Below are positions 14,709 through 24,607 of a stretch of 64,000 nucleotides of DNA, in pieces (positions within the stretch are counted from its first letter, which is position 1; each line of letters begins with the position of its first letter). The position numbers and the translations under genes are program-made. The stretch is from Nocardia sp. MH4 (GTDB lineage Bacteria > Actinomycetota > Actinomycetes > Mycobacteriales > Mycobacteriaceae), in contig NZ_LPNR01000101.1 in assembly GCF_019266065.1 (NCBI RefSeq), positions 41,037 to 105,036 of the forward strand, in the 5' to 3' direction. The notes under the pieces were generated by a model. The model ran no database searches. It saw nothing but the letters and a program-made list of their open reading frames with translations, and was not told the origin of the DNA.

Positions 14709-15725
14709 ATGACAGTGATAGGCACATCGCATCGCTCCCCGATGCGGCACCCGATCGTGGTGCTCGCATTCGGGGTTGCGGCATTGGCGCTGTGTGCGGG
14801 GTTGAGCCTGGCGCTCGGCTCTCGCGACATCTCGGCGCCCGCGGTGATCGATGCGCTGCTCAGCCGGGTTCATGGTCGCGACGCGGCGGTGATCACGGGA
14901 ATGCGGGTGCCGCGGACTCTCGTCGGGATGGCAGTGGGCGCGGCACTCGGGTTGGCCGGCGCGATAGTGCAGGGAGTCACCCGCAATTCACTGGCCGCGC
15001 CGACCACTCTGGGTATCAACGCCGGGGCCGCGCTCGCTGTGGTGACCGCTATCTACGCGCTGGGTCTTTCTCAGCCCGGCCAGTATGTGTGGTTCGCCTT
15101 CGCCGGTGCCGCCGCTGCCGCGCTGTTCACCCTCACCCTGGGCAGGCGGGCAGGCGGGGTCGACCCGATTCGGCTGGTCCTCGGCGGCATTGTCGTGCAA
15201 CTGGTCTTGGCGTCCTGGACCTCCGCGGTACTGCTGTTCAGCGAGCGCACCCTAGACGAGGCTCGCTTCTGGCTGGTCGGATCGATTGCGGGACGAGACC
15301 TCTCGATTCTGATTCCGCTCCTTCCCGCTTTCGTCCTCGGTGCGATGATCGGCCTCGCGATCGCCGCCACACTGAATACGCTGGCACTCGGAGACGAAGC
15401 CGCGGCAGCGCTCGGTGTGCCGGTCGGGCGGATCAGGGCCGCCGGCATGGTGGCCGTGGTGCTGCTGGCCGGATCGGCCGTCGCGGTCGCCGGGCCCATC
15501 GCGTTCATCGGCCTCGCCGCACCGCACCTGGTCCGGTTGGTGCTGGGCAGCGACCATCGTGTGCTCATCCCTGGTTGTCTCATCGCCGGGCCACTGCTCC
15601 TGCTGGCAGCCGACGTTGTCGGCAGGCTCATCGCACCCCCGACCGAAGTAGAGGTCGGCATTGTGACTGCCTTCGTCGGTGCTCCGCTGCTCGCGGTCCT
15701 CGCAAGCCGGAGGCAGATCCGATGA
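14709..15725 (+). CDS. FecCD-family siderophore ABC permease 1
   Basis: Inner-membrane subunit (338 residues, about ten helices) of a BtuCD-like importer for ferric siderophore. Family marks include RVPRTLVGMAVGAALGLAGA and GLAAPHLVRLVLGSDHR, the helix contacting the ATPase. The ATG at 14709 lies 11 bp after the iron box, so translation begins near the transcript start. Its stop overlaps the next permease start (ATGA). First gene of a four-gene importer placed before the biosynthetic genes. Confidence 0.92.
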   Translation: MTVIGTSHRSPMRHPIVVLAFGVAALALCAGLSLALGSRDISAPAVIDALLSRVHGRDAAVITGMRVPRTLVGMAVGAALGLAGAIVQGVTRNSLAAPTTLGINAGAALAVVTAIYALGLSQPGQYVWFAFAGAAAAALFTLTLGRRAGGVDPIRLVLGGIVVQLVLASWTSAVLLFSERTLDEARFWLVGSIAGRDLSILIPLLPAFVLGAMIGLAIAATLNTLALGDEAAAALGVPVGRIRAAGMVAVVLLAGSAVAVAGPIAFIGLAAPHLVRLVLGSDHRVLIPGCLIAGPLLLLAADVVGRLIAPPTEVEVGIVTAFVGAPLLAVLASRRQIR

Positions 15726-16741
15726 TCGCCCGAACTTCCTTGTCTCGCTGGATGATTCCAATCGTCGCGACGACGTTTCTGCTCGCGCTGGCCGCCTTGG
15801 CCATCGCCGCGCTCACCGCGGGCGAAGTGTCGATGAGCGCGGCGACCGCTCTGGCGGCCGCGTTGGGTTTCGGCGATCGTGGCGACGTCTTCGTGGTGCA
15901 GGAGTTCCGTGCGCCGCGGTTGGTCGCGGGCGTCATCGCGGGCGCGGGCCTGGCCGCAGCGGGCGCAGTGCTGCAACGGCTGTTCCGTAATCCGCTCGCT
16001 TCGCCCGATGTGATCGGCGTGACCGGCGGTGCTTCGTTCGGCGCCGTGATCGTGCTCGCGGCCGGGGCGAGCCAATCGGCGATTCCGTTGGCCGCGCTCG
16101 CGGGTGGGATGTTCGCCGCGCTCGCGCTCGGCGCGATCGGCTGGAAGTCGCAGTTGTCGACGGCCCGGCTGGTACTGGTCGGGCTGGCGATTCAAGCCGG
16201 GCTGGCTGCCGCCGTGAACCTTGTCATCGTCCGGTTCCCCAAGGAGCTGGCCGGGTCAGCGATGCGCTGGACCGCGGGCTCCCTCTATGGCCGGACCTGG
16301 CCGGAAGTGAGCGGAGCGGCGATCGGTTGCGTGCTCGTGATGGTGCTGCTGTACGCGCAGTACCGGACCCTGGCGGTGCTCGACCTCGGCGACGACTCGG
16401 CGGGTGCGCTCGGGATCGGCGTGGATTCCGCGCGGCTGCGATTGCTGATCACCGCGGTGGCGATGGCGGCGCTCGCAGTCGCGATCTCGGGTCCCATCGT
16501 GTTCGTCGCCCTGGCGGTGCCGCAGATCGTGCAGCTGCTGTGCGGGCCACCGACGCCCGCGACCCTCGCCGTCACCGCACTCGCCGGGGCAAGTCTGCTG
16601 GTCGCCGCGGACTTCACCGCCCAACATCTGCTACCGGTCCACGGACTGCCGGTGGGAGTCGTCACCACCACCGTAGGCGCGCCGTGGCTGCTGTGGCTGC
16701 TGGTCCGCGACAGCGGCCCGGCGATCAGGAGAACCGCATGA
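15722..16741 (+). CDS. FecCD-family siderophore ABC permease 2
   Basis: Second permease (339 residues) forming a heterodimer with the preceding one. It shows EFRAPRLVAGVIAGAGLAAAGAVLQ near the N-terminus and VALAVPQIVQLLCGP late, the variant of the ATPase-contact helix. It overlaps both neighbours by 4 bp, which fits stoichiometric co-translation. Confidence 0.92.
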   Translation: MIARTSLSRWMIPIVATTFLLALAALAIAALTAGEVSMSAATALAAALGFGDRGDVFVVQEFRAPRLVAGVIAGAGLAAAGAVLQRLFRNPLASPDVIGVTGGASFGAVIVLAAGASQSAIPLAALAGGMFAALALGAIGWKSQLSTARLVLVGLAIQAGLAAAVNLVIVRFPKELAGSAMRWTAGSLYGRTWPEVSGAAIGCVLVMVLLYAQYRTLAVLDLGDDSAGALGIGVDSARLRLLITAVAMAALAVAISGPIVFVALAVPQIVQLLCGPPTPATLAVTALAGASLLVAADFTAQHLLPVHGLPVGVVTTTVGAPWLLWLLVRDSGPAIRRTA

Positions 16742-17577
16742 ACGAGAGCCGAAACGAACTCACCACGCACACGCTGTCGTTGAGCTATGGCGATCGTGTC
16801 GTGGTCGACGGGCTTGATCTGACGCTGCCAGGCAACGCCGTCACCGCCATCGTCGGTCCCAATGCCTGCGGAAAGTCCACACTGCTGCGGGGACTCACCC
16901 GGCTGCTGCGCCCGGCGGGTGGCACGGTCACCCTCGACGGCGCCGACATCCATCGGCTCCCCGCACGCGCCCTCGCGCTGCGGCTCGGGCTACTCCCCCA
17001 GCAACCGGTGACACCGGAGGCGATCACGGTCGAGGCGTTGGTTCGGCTGGGCAGGTATCCACACCAAAGGCTTCTGCGTCCGTGGTCGGCGAGCGATCAA
17101 GCGGCCGTCGAAGACGCCTTGGCCCGGACCGCGACCGCACAGCTGCGTGCCCTCCCGGTCGATCAGCTTTCCGGTGGCCAACGCCAACGCGCTTGGATCG
17201 CCTTGGCTTTGGCCCAGGACACCGATCTTCTGCTCCTCGACGAGCCGACCACCTTCCTCGACCTGCGCCATCAGCTCGACGTGCTCGACCTCGTCACCGA
17301 TTTGCACGCAGAGGCGGGACGCACCGTCGTCATGGTGCTGCACGACCTCGGTCAGGCCGCCCGCTACGCCGACCATCTCGTCGTGCTGCACGAGGGCCGT
17401 CTGGCCGCGGCGGGACCACCCGCCGACGTGCTCGACGCCGACCTCGTACGCACCGTCTTCGACGTCGACTGCCGCGTCATCCCTGATCCCGAGACCGGAA
17501 CGCCGCTCGTCATACCACGCAGCCGCAGCGCCCGAGATACCAGGTCCGGGCGCGATACCACCGCTGTCCGGGCCTGA
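16738..17577 (+). CDS. Siderophore ABC importer ATPase
   Basis: A 279-residue ATPase of the FepC/FhuC class. Walker A is GPNACGKST, the signature is LSGGQRQRA, Walker B is LLLLDEPTTFLD, and the H-loop is VMVLHDLGQAARYAD. All catalytic residues are present. It powers import of ferric siderophore through the two permeases. An Arg/Ser/Thr-rich tail of ~20 residues is extra compared with typical members. Confidence 0.94.
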   Translation: MNESRNELTTHTLSLSYGDRVVVDGLDLTLPGNAVTAIVGPNACGKSTLLRGLTRLLRPAGGTVTLDGADIHRLPARALALRLGLLPQQPVTPEAITVEALVRLGRYPHQRLLRPWSASDQAAVEDALARTATAQLRALPVDQLSGGQRQRAWIALALAQDTDLLLLDEPTTFLDLRHQLDVLDLVTDLHAEAGRTVVMVLHDLGQAARYADHLVVLHEGRLAAAGPPADVLDADLVRTVFDVDCRVIPDPETGTPLVIPRSRSARDTRSGRDTTAVRA

Positions 17578-17649
17578 CCCCGACCTTTTCACTCGCGACA
17601 CCCGATTCCGGCTCCGTCGCGTTCGCTCCATGAGAGATGAGGACCAGCC

Positions 17650-18666
17650 ATGTCCATTCGGTGTTTCCGCCTGCGCGGATCCCGTCGTATCGGCGCTGCG
17701 ACAGCAGGTGCCGTGATCGCTGTCTCGGCACTCGTCGGTTGCGGAACTGACTCCGCTACAACAGCTCCCACGGTGTCCGCCGATGAGACGGCGTCGTTCC
17801 CTCGCACCCTGGAGACCGCCAAGGGGCAAGTGACGATCCCCAGCGCGCCGCAGCGCGTGGTCGTCCTCGACACCGCCGAACTCGACTCGGTCACCCTGTT
17901 GGGAGTCACCCCGGTGGGCGCGGTCGTCCCGCATACCAAGACCGGGGGTGGCTTCCCCGGTTACCTCGCGAGCGGTCTCGACAAGGTCAGCGATGTCGGC
18001 CCTCTGCTGGAGCCGAATCTGGAGCGCATCGCCTCGCTGAAGCCCGATCTGATCCTGTCCTCGAAGGTCCGCCACGACAAGATCTACGACAAGCTCAGAG
18101 GTATCGCGCCCACGGTTCTCACCGAGACCACCGGCGGCCCGTGGAAAGCAAACCTGGCGGTGCACGCCGCTGCCCTCGGCCGTGATCAGGCCGCGGCGAC
18201 CGCCCTGCGCAAGTACGAGGACCGAGCCCGGGCCCTCGGCGCGGCGATCACAACCGCACACCATGACACGGCGCCCAGCGCCTCGGTCGTGCGGTTCCTC
18301 GCGGGGCCGACCCGGCTGTACCAGAGCACCTCGTTCAGCGGCGTCGTCTTGGCCGATGTCGGCCTGAATCGGCCCGCCTCGCAGACCTCGACCGACCCCA
18401 AGAAGACGATGACCGAGGTCAGTCCCGAGCAGATCGACCAGGCCGACGCCGACCTGATCTTCGTCGCCACGATCGACGACCCGGGCAAGACCCCGAAGAA
18501 CGCGGTGACCAGCAGCCCTGTGTGGAAGGACCTGCGCGCGGTCCGCGACGGCAAGGTCTATGAGGTTCCCGACGAGACCTGGATGTCGGGCATCGGCGTC
18601 CAGGCGGCCCAGCGGATGCTCGCCGATATCGCCCAGGCCACCGGCGTGGCACTGCCCACCGAATAG
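17650..18666 (+). CDS. Siderophore-binding lipoprotein
   Basis: A 338-residue lipoprotein with lipobox SALVGC (Cys about 34). It has the FepB/FhuD-like fold: QRVVVLDTAELDSVTLLGVTPVGAV in the first lobe, LERIASLKPDLIL at the hinge and IDQADADLIFVATIDDP in the second lobe. It captures the ferric siderophore outside the membrane and delivers it to the permeases. It begins 72 bp after the ATPase gene. Confidence 0.92.
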   Translation: MSIRCFRLRGSRRIGAATAGAVIAVSALVGCGTDSATTAPTVSADETASFPRTLETAKGQVTIPSAPQRVVVLDTAELDSVTLLGVTPVGAVVPHTKTGGGFPGYLASGLDKVSDVGPLLEPNLERIASLKPDLILSSKVRHDKIYDKLRGIAPTVLTETTGGPWKANLAVHAAALGRDQAAATALRKYEDRARALGAAITTAHHDTAPSASVVRFLAGPTRLYQSTSFSGVVLADVGLNRPASQTSTDPKKTMTEVSPEQIDQADADLIFVATIDDPGKTPKNAVTSSPVWKDLRAVRDGKVYEVPDETWMSGIGVQAAQRMLADIAQATGVALPTE

Positions 18667-18698
18667 GTCCGCCCGCCGAACAAGACGAAAGGGTTGCC

Positions 18699-19889
18699 GT
18701 GCAGCTCTATCTGCTCGCATTGAATCCCACCGACTCGGTGTCGGACGGATATCTACCCGCCGCCACCGCGCTCGGACTCGACGTCACGATCCTCAGCGAC
18801 GATCCCGAACCGCACCAGGCACGCCACCCCGGCGTCGACGCGGTCCGCTGCGATGTCCGTGATCCCGAAACGGTCATCGCGGCGATCGCCGCGGGTCCCG
18901 CACCTGCCGCGGTCTTCACCAACAGTGACCATCTGCAAACCCCGGCCGCTATCGCCGCCGCGTATTTCGGTCTGCCCGGCAAGGACTGGCGCGCGACGCT
19001 GCGGGTGAACAACAAGGCGGAGATGCGTCGTCGGCTGGACGCGGCAGGCCTCGGCGGGGTCTGGTCGGCCGAACTCGGTCCGCTGCAGGACCCGGCGACG
19101 CTGGCCGATCTCGCTGTGCCACTGCCCTGTGTGGTCAAACCACGCGAAGGAGTGGCCAGCGAGGACGTGTACCTGGTGCACGATGTCGAGGAATTGGTGC
19201 TGCGCGGCAAGCACATTCGAGAGCGGCGTCCCGGGGTGCCGCTGCTCGTGGAGGAGTACTTGCCCGGTCAGTTGTTCACCGTGGAAACACTCGGTGACGG
19301 CCGACGGCGGCATGTGCTCGGCGGATTTCGCACCACACTCACCGCACCACCGCAATTCATCGAGTTGCGCCATACGTTCGTCGGCGCGCACCCGCCGCAC
19401 ATCCTCGGCCAGGTATGCGATCAGCTCGACGCGCTCGGGGTCGGATTCGGTGCCTGCCACACCGAGTTCGTCGTGGACCAGGGTCGTGCCCGGCTCATCG
19501 AGGTGAACTATCGCACCATCGGCGACCAGTGCGATCTGGCGCTACGTGACGTTGTCGGCATCGACCTGTTCGAGCACGTCCTGCGCACCCACCTCGGGGA
19601 ACCGCTCGCCGCCGATCTCGGGCTTCGCACCGGCTTCGGTGCCCGCGTCGATCACGTCTGCGCCGCGGATTCCGGCACGTTGCATGCCGCTCCCGCGGCG
19701 CTGACCCACGTTGTCGACGGTGTCGACCTCACCTATCGACCGCTGCGTGCGATCGGCAGCCACCACCGGCTCACCCTCACCAATCGTGACTATGTCGGCG
19801 TCTTGCGCACCGTAGGTCCCGACAGCGCCACCGTCGACCGCGTCGCCGACCACTTCCTGACCGAGCAGCGCTGGGAGGTGCACCCGTGA
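18699..19889 (+). CDS. ATP-grasp ligase in siderophore locus
   Basis: A 396-residue ATP-grasp enzyme, joining a carboxylate to an amine through an acyl-phosphate. The N-terminal pre-grasp domain (LYLLALNPTDSVSDGY...) is followed by the ATP-binding part (PLPCVVKPREGVASEDVYLV, VEEYLPGQLFTVETL) and the metal-binding end HTEFVVDQGRARLIEVNYR. A GTG start follows GAAAGGG. It overlaps the next gene by 4 bp. Its place among NIS synthetases suggests that it forms one amide of the siderophore, replacing a third NIS synthetase of staphyloferrin-B-type pathways (inference). Confidence 0.85.
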   Translation: MQLYLLALNPTDSVSDGYLPAATALGLDVTILSDDPEPHQARHPGVDAVRCDVRDPETVIAAIAAGPAPAAVFTNSDHLQTPAAIAAAYFGLPGKDWRATLRVNNKAEMRRRLDAAGLGGVWSAELGPLQDPATLADLAVPLPCVVKPREGVASEDVYLVHDVEELVLRGKHIRERRPGVPLLVEEYLPGQLFTVETLGDGRRRHVLGGFRTTLTAPPQFIELRHTFVGAHPPHILGQVCDQLDALGVGFGACHTEFVVDQGRARLIEVNYRTIGDQCDLALRDVVGIDLFEHVLRTHLGEPLAADLGLRTGFGARVDHVCAADSGTLHAAPAALTHVVDGVDLTYRPLRAIGSHHRLTLTNRDYVGVLRTVGPDSATVDRVADHFLTEQRWEVHP

Positions 19890-21664
19890 CCGCGCCCGCC
19901 CACCCGAGTCCTATCGATCCCCTCCTTCTGCCCGACGCCGACGAATCCGCTCTGGTGCGGCGCATGCTGGCGACGATGTTGCGCGAGGACGTCCTCGGCG
20001 TGCGGACCCGGTCGAGCACCGAGACCAGGCCCGACGGCCGGTGGTTACGCCTGACCCGCACCGTCGGCACAGAGTCGATCACCGTGTGCCTGCCCGTCGA
20101 GCCCGACGGTTTCCTCTGCACCGACACCGTGCGAGAGCCGCAACTGTGGCGCGAACCCGACGGCACCCGATTCGATTCGGTGGCCGGAGTCGTCGGTGTG
20201 TTCGCCGACCTCGCCGATCCCGTCGACCGGAGTGGATTCGACGATTTCGGCGCCGAATGCGCGAGCGCGTTGTCTGCCATGCGACTACATACCGCGACCC
20301 GAGGCCGCACCACCGCGCGGCTCATTGCCACCTACGGGTGTCAGCTCGACCGATGGACCGGCCCGGCCGCCCTCGGCTTCGACACCCTCGCCGCGCGCCA
20401 CGACCACCCCGTCTACCCCGCCGCCCGAGCGCGCACCGGGCTGACCACCGAGCAATTGCGTTCCTACGCACCAGAATTCCATCCCACCTTCGCCTTGCGC
20501 TGGCTGGCGGTCCCCGTGGAGCAGATCACCATCGTCGGGACTCTCGAACTGCCGGCGTTCTGGCCGACGCCCGCCCAGCTCGGCGCCCCGGAGCTGTCCT
20601 CGACACACGTGCTGCTACCGGTCCACCCGCTCAGCATCGGCCCGACCCTCGATCAGGCAATCCGATCACTCGGTCTCGACGGCCGTGCGGTGCTGCTGGA
20701 CACCGAGTTCCTCGACGTCGTGCCGACCTTGTCGATGCGGACCGTCGCCTGCCTCGACGCGCCCGGCGAATACCTCAAGCTGCCGCTGACCACCGCGACA
20801 CTCGGCATCCGCAATGTCCGCACCATCCGGCCGAGGACCCTGTCCGACGGCGCACTGTGTCAACGGCTGCTGACTACCGTGCTGGCCGGGGAAGCTCGCT
20901 TCCGCGAACGGATTCTGCTGGTGGACGAGAGCATCTACGCCCAGGCCGCCCACGAGCTGCTGGCGGTGCTGTGCCGGCGTGACCCGCCCGCGGTGCGCGG
21001 CTGCGTCGTCGTCCCGATGGCGGCCCTGCTGTGCCGCGCACACGACGGCCGCCCGGTGATCGATCACCTGGCCGACCGCTTCTACGGCGGCGATGTCATC
21101 GCCCTGTTCGACGCCTGGCTCGAGCTGCTGTTCGACTGGCAGGCCACGCTGTTCGGATACGGCATGGCGCTGGAATCACACCAACAGAACATCTCCCTCG
21201 TCCTCGACGACCGCGGTGGCCCCACGCTGCGCCTGTTGTTCAAGGACAACGACACCCCGCGCGTGCACACCACCCGGCTGCGGCACCGGCTCGGCGACGA
21301 ACCGGCGGCCTTCGCCGATCCCCGGATCAATGTCGATGACGACGGGCCACTCACCGACCTGTTCACCACGATCACCGTGCATCTGTGTGCCGGGGCTTTC
21401 GCGTTCGCTCTCGCCGACCTGGGTCGGGCACCGTTGTCCGACCTGCTCGGCATGGTCCGCGACCGGCTCGAGCAAGCCATCGCGCGCCTGGACACCCCGT
21501 GTGCCGACCGGTTGCGCGCCGACGTGCTGGAAGCGCCGTCGCTGCCGGTGAAAGCGATGGTCAGCGCCGCCACCTTGTTCAGCAAACAGCGCAGCGGTGC
21601 CGTGGATGTGAACAAGCACTACACGAGCGGACCCAACTATCTGCGTGACGGAGCGGCGCGGTGA
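19886..21664 (+). CDS. NIS siderophore synthetase (IucA/IucC family) 1
   Basis: A 592-residue ATP-dependent synthetase that couples a polycarboxylate such as citrate to an amine. Family features: LLPVHPLSI in the ATP-binding core (about residue 235), LPLTTATLGIRNVRTI, the catalytic-domain motif ESHQQNISLVL and KDNDTPR. The C-terminal FhuF-like helix bundle ends LFSKQRSGAVDVNKHY. The start GTGA overlaps the ATP-grasp stop. Only ~25% similar by eye to the second synthetase at 22877, so the two should act on different carboxylates or steps. Confidence 0.92.
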   Translation: MTAPAHPSPIDPLLLPDADESALVRRMLATMLREDVLGVRTRSSTETRPDGRWLRLTRTVGTESITVCLPVEPDGFLCTDTVREPQLWREPDGTRFDSVAGVVGVFADLADPVDRSGFDDFGAECASALSAMRLHTATRGRTTARLIATYGCQLDRWTGPAALGFDTLAARHDHPVYPAARARTGLTTEQLRSYAPEFHPTFALRWLAVPVEQITIVGTLELPAFWPTPAQLGAPELSSTHVLLPVHPLSIGPTLDQAIRSLGLDGRAVLLDTEFLDVVPTLSMRTVACLDAPGEYLKLPLTTATLGIRNVRTIRPRTLSDGALCQRLLTTVLAGEARFRERILLVDESIYAQAAHELLAVLCRRDPPAVRGCVVVPMAALLCRAHDGRPVIDHLADRFYGGDVIALFDAWLELLFDWQATLFGYGMALESHQQNISLVLDDRGGPTLRLLFKDNDTPRVHTTRLRHRLGDEPAAFADPRINVDDDGPLTDLFTTITVHLCAGAFAFALADLGRAPLSDLLGMVRDRLEQAIARLDTPCADRLRADVLEAPSLPVKAMVSAATLFSKQRSGAVDVNKHYTSGPNYLRDGAAR

Positions 21665-22860
21665 CCCGAGCGCCACTCGCCCCCACGCCGACCACGCAGG
21701 CCGGGCGCGGAAATCAGATCTACGCGGTGGCGGGATGCTATTTCGTCGCGTCCTTCGCGGCGCTCGGTCTACCGCCGTACCTGACGACGATCCTGCCCGA
21801 GCTCGGCGATCCGACGGCGCGGTGGGCCGGAGTGCTCTATGTCGTGCCTACCGTGTTCGGCGGTCTCGGCGCCCCACTGTGGGGCAGGCTCGCTGATCGG
21901 TACGGCCAGAAACGATTGCTGCTGCGCGCCCAACTCGGACTCGCGGCCGCGTTCCTGCTGGCCGGGTGGGCCGACTCACTGCCGCTGTTCGCCGCCGCAC
22001 TGATCCTGCAGGGTGTACTCGGCGGCACCTTCGCCGCCTCGAGTGGGTATCTGGGTGCTTCGTTGCGCGGGCCCGCGCTGGCGCGGGCGCTGACCGTCCT
22101 GCAGGGCAGTGCCCGCCTGGCCCTGGTCATCGCGCCCATCGCCGTCGGGGCACTGTCACCGTGGTTGTCGCCGCATCGGCAGTATCTCGTGCTGGCGTTG
22201 CTACCGCTGGCTGCCGCGCTGATGCTGGCGTTCCTACCGGAACCCTCGGCCGGTGTCGATGAGCCGTCGCGAGCCGCTACCCACAGCGAAGCCGGCGACA
22301 CCGCCTCGCTGCGGGCACTGTTCGCGCTGGAATTCGGTTTCGTCTTCGCTACCGTCGTCTCGTTTCCGTACCTGCAGGCGCTCATCGAACAACACCTGCC
22401 CGAAACCGGCGCCCTCGTCGTCGGCGTGTTGTTCGCCGTGCCCCACCTCGTGTATCTCGCCACCGCGACGACCGCGCAGCGAGTAGTGCGGCTCGACACC
22501 TCGACCCTTGTGATCATCGGATTCGGCTGCCTCGCACTGGGTTCGGCTGGACATCTGTGGGCGGACAACCTGACCGAGCTCGTCCTCACCCGAGTCCTGC
22601 TCGGAGTCGGACTCACGCTGTGCCTGCTCGGCCGCAACGCGCTCGCCGCACACTGTGCGAGCCGTCGCCCGGCGGGGCGAATGTTCGGCTCGCTCGAATT
22701 CTTCGCCAAGGCCGGGGCGGTCGCCGCCGGTCTCACCGCCACCGTAGTGAACCTCGAATTCGGCCCCGCCGCACCAGCTCTGGCCGGTGCGGTCGTCGCA
22801 GCCGCCGCGCTGTCGATCACGACCGGCGCAGTCCTGCGCTCCCGGACCGCCGTCCACTGA
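21661..22860 (+). CDS. MFS exporter of the siderophore
   Basis: A 12-helix MFS protein (399 residues) with PLWGRLADRYGQKRLL between helices 2 and 3. It lies between the two NIS synthetase genes, overlapping the first by 4 bp. The arrangement matches SbnD of the staphyloferrin B locus; export of the new siderophore is the likely role. Confidence 0.88.
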   Translation: MTRAPLAPTPTTQAGRGNQIYAVAGCYFVASFAALGLPPYLTTILPELGDPTARWAGVLYVVPTVFGGLGAPLWGRLADRYGQKRLLLRAQLGLAAAFLLAGWADSLPLFAAALILQGVLGGTFAASSGYLGASLRGPALARALTVLQGSARLALVIAPIAVGALSPWLSPHRQYLVLALLPLAAALMLAFLPEPSAGVDEPSRAATHSEAGDTASLRALFALEFGFVFATVVSFPYLQALIEQHLPETGALVVGVLFAVPHLVYLATATTAQRVVRLDTSTLVIIGFGCLALGSAGHLWADNLTELVLTRVLLGVGLTLCLLGRNALAAHCASRRPAGRMFGSLEFFAKAGAVAAGLTATVVNLEFGPAAPALAGAVVAAAALSITTGAVLRSRTAVH

Positions 22861-22876
22861 CCCGATGGAGTCGTCC

Positions 22877-24607
22877 ATGTCGAACACCGCCCTGCCCGAA
22901 ACGCTGACCGCGCCGTCCGTGCTGCCAAGTGCCGACGACGCCGTCGCCCACACCTTGCTCAACTGCCTGCTGCGCGAGGTGTCCGGCCCCGAAAGCCAGT
23001 CCGCCGTGTCCGGTGACCATCTGCTCTTACGGCTTCCACGTCGGGATGTGCTGTTGCGCATCCGGATACGGCGGACCTCACGCATCGGCGCGCACCGCTT
23101 CCTCGGCCCGGTCGAGCATCGACACAGCGGGCAATGGCGGCCGGTCGACTGGCAGACCCTCGCCCGCTATGCCCACGATGAGCTCGCACTGCACAACGGT
23201 GTGGCCAACGACGAGTTCCTCGCCCAGATCGCCTCCAGCCATGCGACGCTGACCACCACCCTCGAATCGGTACCCGATGTCGGCGACCTCGACTACCTCT
23301 CCTCTGAGCGGTCCCTGATATTCGGCCACCGCTTCCATCCCACGCCGAAAGCCCGCACTGGATCGCCCGAGCAATGGGCCAGGTACTCCCCCGAGGTGGG
23401 CGCCGGATTCGGGCTGCGCATGCTCGCCGTGCGCACCCATCTCATCGCCGAGGAAAGCAATGACCAGGCGGCGTCGGCCGCACTCGACGATCTCGGACCG
23501 ACCGTGCCCGTCGGGTATCGGCTGCTGCCCGCCCACCCATGGCAGTACGAGATGATGCGTACCCGGCCCGCCGTGCAGGCCGCCCTCGATCGGGGCGACA
23601 TCATCGATTTGGGGGTCGGGACAAAACAATTCGCCGCTACCGCGTCCGTACGCACCGTCTACGACGGCACGACATTCCTCAAGTTCAGTCTCAATGTTCG
23701 GATCACCAACTGCCTGCGGAAGAACGCGTGGTACGAGCTGACCGGCGCGGTCACCCTCGACCGGATCCTGGCACCGATCTTCGAGCAGCTGCACACCCGC
23801 TTCCCCGGCAGCGCGATGCTGCGTGAACCCGCATACCGCAGCCTGGCCCTGCCCGGAACGAACGGCGGCCCAGATCGCGAACTGCTGGAAGGGTTCGGCG
23901 TGATCGTGCGCGAAGGGCTGTCGGGACGATTACGCCCCGGTGTCACCGCCTTGCTCGCCGCCGCCGTCGCCGACGAATATCCGACGGGCCCGGCACACAT
24001 TTCCCGGCTGCTGCCCGATCAGGACGCGGACCAGGCGCTGCGCTGGTGGGACGCCTATCTGGACCTGCTGGTTGCCCCGATTCTCGCCGCGTACTTCGAG
24101 TTCGGCGTGGTGCTCGAACCGCACCTGCAGAACGTGCTGATCGGGGTAGACGGCGCCGGACTACCTGTGCAGGTACTGTTCCGGGATCTCGAGGGCACCA
24201 AGCTCGTCGCCGACCAGCACGAGGCGGTGCTGGCCGCCCTGTTGCCCGAGGTCGGTCAGCGGATGACCTACGACGCGCACCGCGGCTGGGACCGTGTTGT
24301 CTACTGTCTGTTCGTCAACAACATCGCCGACATGCTGGCCGCGCTCGCCGATCTGCATCCCGCACTCGAGACCGTTCTCTGGGAACGGGTGCGCGACAAG
24401 GTGTGCGGCTACTCCGCGCAGGCTGGTCACCCGCCTCGCCTCGCCGCGCTGCTGGCCGGAGTTCCGCTGCCCGCCAAGGCGAATCTACTCACCCGATGGG
24501 AGCGCAAACCCGATCGCGACGCCGGATACGTCCGACTACCCTCCCCGCTGACGAGCCCACCGCTGTCCGAATACGGAACCAGCGCCCTGGCGGAGCTGAC
24601 CCGGTGA
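22877..24607 (+). CDS. NIS siderophore synthetase (IucA/IucC family) 2
   Basis: A 576-residue synthetase with the core motif LLPAHPWQYEMM, SVRTVYDGTTFLKFSLNVRITNCLRK (ATP and citrate binding), LEPHLQNVLIG and FRDLEGTK. All family marks are intact. ATG 22877 is preferred over 22865 because GGAG lies six bases before it. It ends with a GTGA overlap into the decarboxylase gene. With the first synthetase and the ATP-grasp enzyme it gives three condensation activities, as in staphyloferrin B assembly. Confidence 0.93.
   Translation: MSNTALPETLTAPSVLPSADDAVAHTLLNCLLREVSGPESQSAVSGDHLLLRLPRRDVLLRIRIRRTSRIGAHRFLGPVEHRHSGQWRPVDWQTLARYAHDELALHNGVANDEFLAQIASSHATLTTTLESVPDVGDLDYLSSERSLIFGHRFHPTPKARTGSPEQWARYSPEVGAGFGLRMLAVRTHLIAEESNDQAASAALDDLGPTVPVGYRLLPAHPWQYEMMRTRPAVQAALDRGDIIDLGVGTKQFAATASVRTVYDGTTFLKFSLNVRITNCLRKNAWYELTGAVTLDRILAPIFEQLHTRFPGSAMLREPAYRSLALPGTNGGPDRELLEGFGVIVREGLSGRLRPGVTALLAAAVADEYPTGPAHISRLLPDQDADQALRWWDAYLDLLVAPILAAYFEFGVVLEPHLQNVLIGVDGAGLPVQVLFRDLEGTKLVADQHEAVLAALLPEVGQRMTYDAHRGWDRVVYCLFVNNIADMLAALADLHPALETVLWERVRDKVCGYSAQAGHPPRLAALLAGVPLPAKANLLTRWERKPDRDAGYVRLPSPLTSPPLSEYGTSALAELTR

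Noticed and set aside
14792..15721. Arg-rich N-terminal extension of the second siderophore permease frame
   Set aside because: It is an out-of-frame reading of the first permease; the true start is the ATGA overlap at 15722.
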